Assembly: GCA_005883855.1 (NCBI GenBank)
Contig: VBAU01000166.1
Span: 1-5,261, forward strand
Direction: 5' to 3'
Source of the DNA: Bacteroidota bacterium
Lineage (GTDB): Bacteria; Bacteroidota; Bacteroidia; Chitinophagales; Chitinophagaceae
DNA: 5,261 bases
Shown: positions 4,912 through 5,261 of the stretch, piece after piece
Layout of the letters: every line of letters starts with the position of its first letter
Position numbering within the stretch: position 1 is the first letter of the stretch
Notes under the pieces: generated by a model
What the model was told of the DNA's origin: nothing
The model's input: the letters and a program-made list of their open reading frames with translations, nothing else
The model's database searches: none
Position numbers and translations under genes: made by a program

Positions 4912-5261
4912 ATGCTCAAGCAAGTACCATTCACCATTCTGCTTGTTCTTCTTTCGCTTGCTGCGTTGAGCCTCACAGCCCAAACAAAAGAAATTGACTC
5001 GCTATATAAAAAAGTAAAATTGGCCTCGGGCAAAGAACAGGTAGACTTATATTCAAAACTGGCCATGCTGGCCCGCAATACCAATGCCGACTCATCGCTT
5101 TCATTTGCTACAAAAGCTTATGAACTGGCAGAGAAGATCAATTATGCATTCGGAAAACTGATCGGCACACAAGCTCTGGGACGAGCCTATGGTGTAATGG
5201 GCAGCTACAGTCTGTCAAAAAAATATTTTGAAAAATCACTTGATCTGGCGGTACAACAAAA
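4912..5261 (+). CDS. Secreted TPR-repeat protein, partial (3' end outside window)
   Basis: The frame is open from ATG 4912 to the window end: 116 codons plus 2 bases, with no stop. The N-terminus is a signal peptide (MLKQVPFTILLVLLSLAALSL, likely cleaved after LTA at about residue 23). EIDSLYKKVKLASGKEQVDLYSKLAMLA follows, a typical start of Bacteroidota TPR sensor proteins. At least two TPR-like helix pairs are visible, around residues 46-79 (LAMLARNTNADSSLSFATKAYELA) and 84-116 (LGRAYGVMGSYSLSKKYFEKSLDLA). In this phylum such a start is often the periplasmic part of a histidine kinase, a GGDEF or LuxR-type regulator, or a stand-alone TPR protein; the missing part would decide. It begins 2 nt after the dapB stop, so it appears to share that transcript although no functional link to lysine synthesis is evident. 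Confidence 0.8.
   Translation, partial: MLKQVPFTILLVLLSLAALSLTAQTKEIDSLYKKVKLASGKEQVDLYSKLAMLARNTNADSSLSFATKAYELAEKINYAFGKLIGTQALGRAYGVMGSYSLSKKYFEKSLDLAVQQ

Overview
The window most likely comes from a member of the Bacteroidota, probably Cytophagales-like. This rests on the short (238-residue) DapB, candidate -7 elements of the Bacteroidota form TAnnTTTG close upstream of start codons, the lack of Shine-Dalgarno sequences, a free-standing S23/IVP-type four-helix-bundle gene, and small exported Tyr-rich and TPR proteins. Family calls are from reading the translations; no database search was possible.

Left part (1-3590): a divergent locus. On the minus strand is an esterase-D-type alpha/beta hydrolase (891 to 30). 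On the plus strand are an intact RimK-like ATP-grasp ligase (1056-2006), an S23-like four-helix-bundle protein (2047-2469) and a GCS2/YbdK-type carboxylate-amine ligase (2473-3590). Two amide-bond-forming enzymes beside a serine hydrolase suggest a pathway that makes and trims or releases a small peptide-like amide. The product cannot be read from the sequence.

Two of the three pathway genes are frameshifted, each by a short direct duplication. The esterase carries a 15-bp repeat copied at 22-bp spacing (369-383 and 391-405). The YbdK gene carries an exact 5-bp tandem duplication, TTTCC twice (3398-3407). Removing one unit in silico restores an uninterrupted 279-residue esterase and a 370-residue ligase. 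Either the pathway is decaying or switched off in this strain, or these are reversible on/off lesions, or assembly errors. The four-helix-bundle gene sits between the two ligase genes and is bounded by imperfect 15-bp inverted repeats, so it looks like an inserted cassette.

The divergent intergenic region (892-1055) holds three tandem copies of an 18-bp GCATGC-centred repeat between two candidate promoters.

Right part (3591-5261): a short convergent gap with an inverted repeat; a small exported Tyr-rich protein on the minus strand (4047 to 3679); a divergent intergenic region; then dapB (lysine/meso-diaminopimelate synthesis), followed 2 nt later by a secreted TPR protein that runs off the window end and may be the sensor part of a larger signalling protein.
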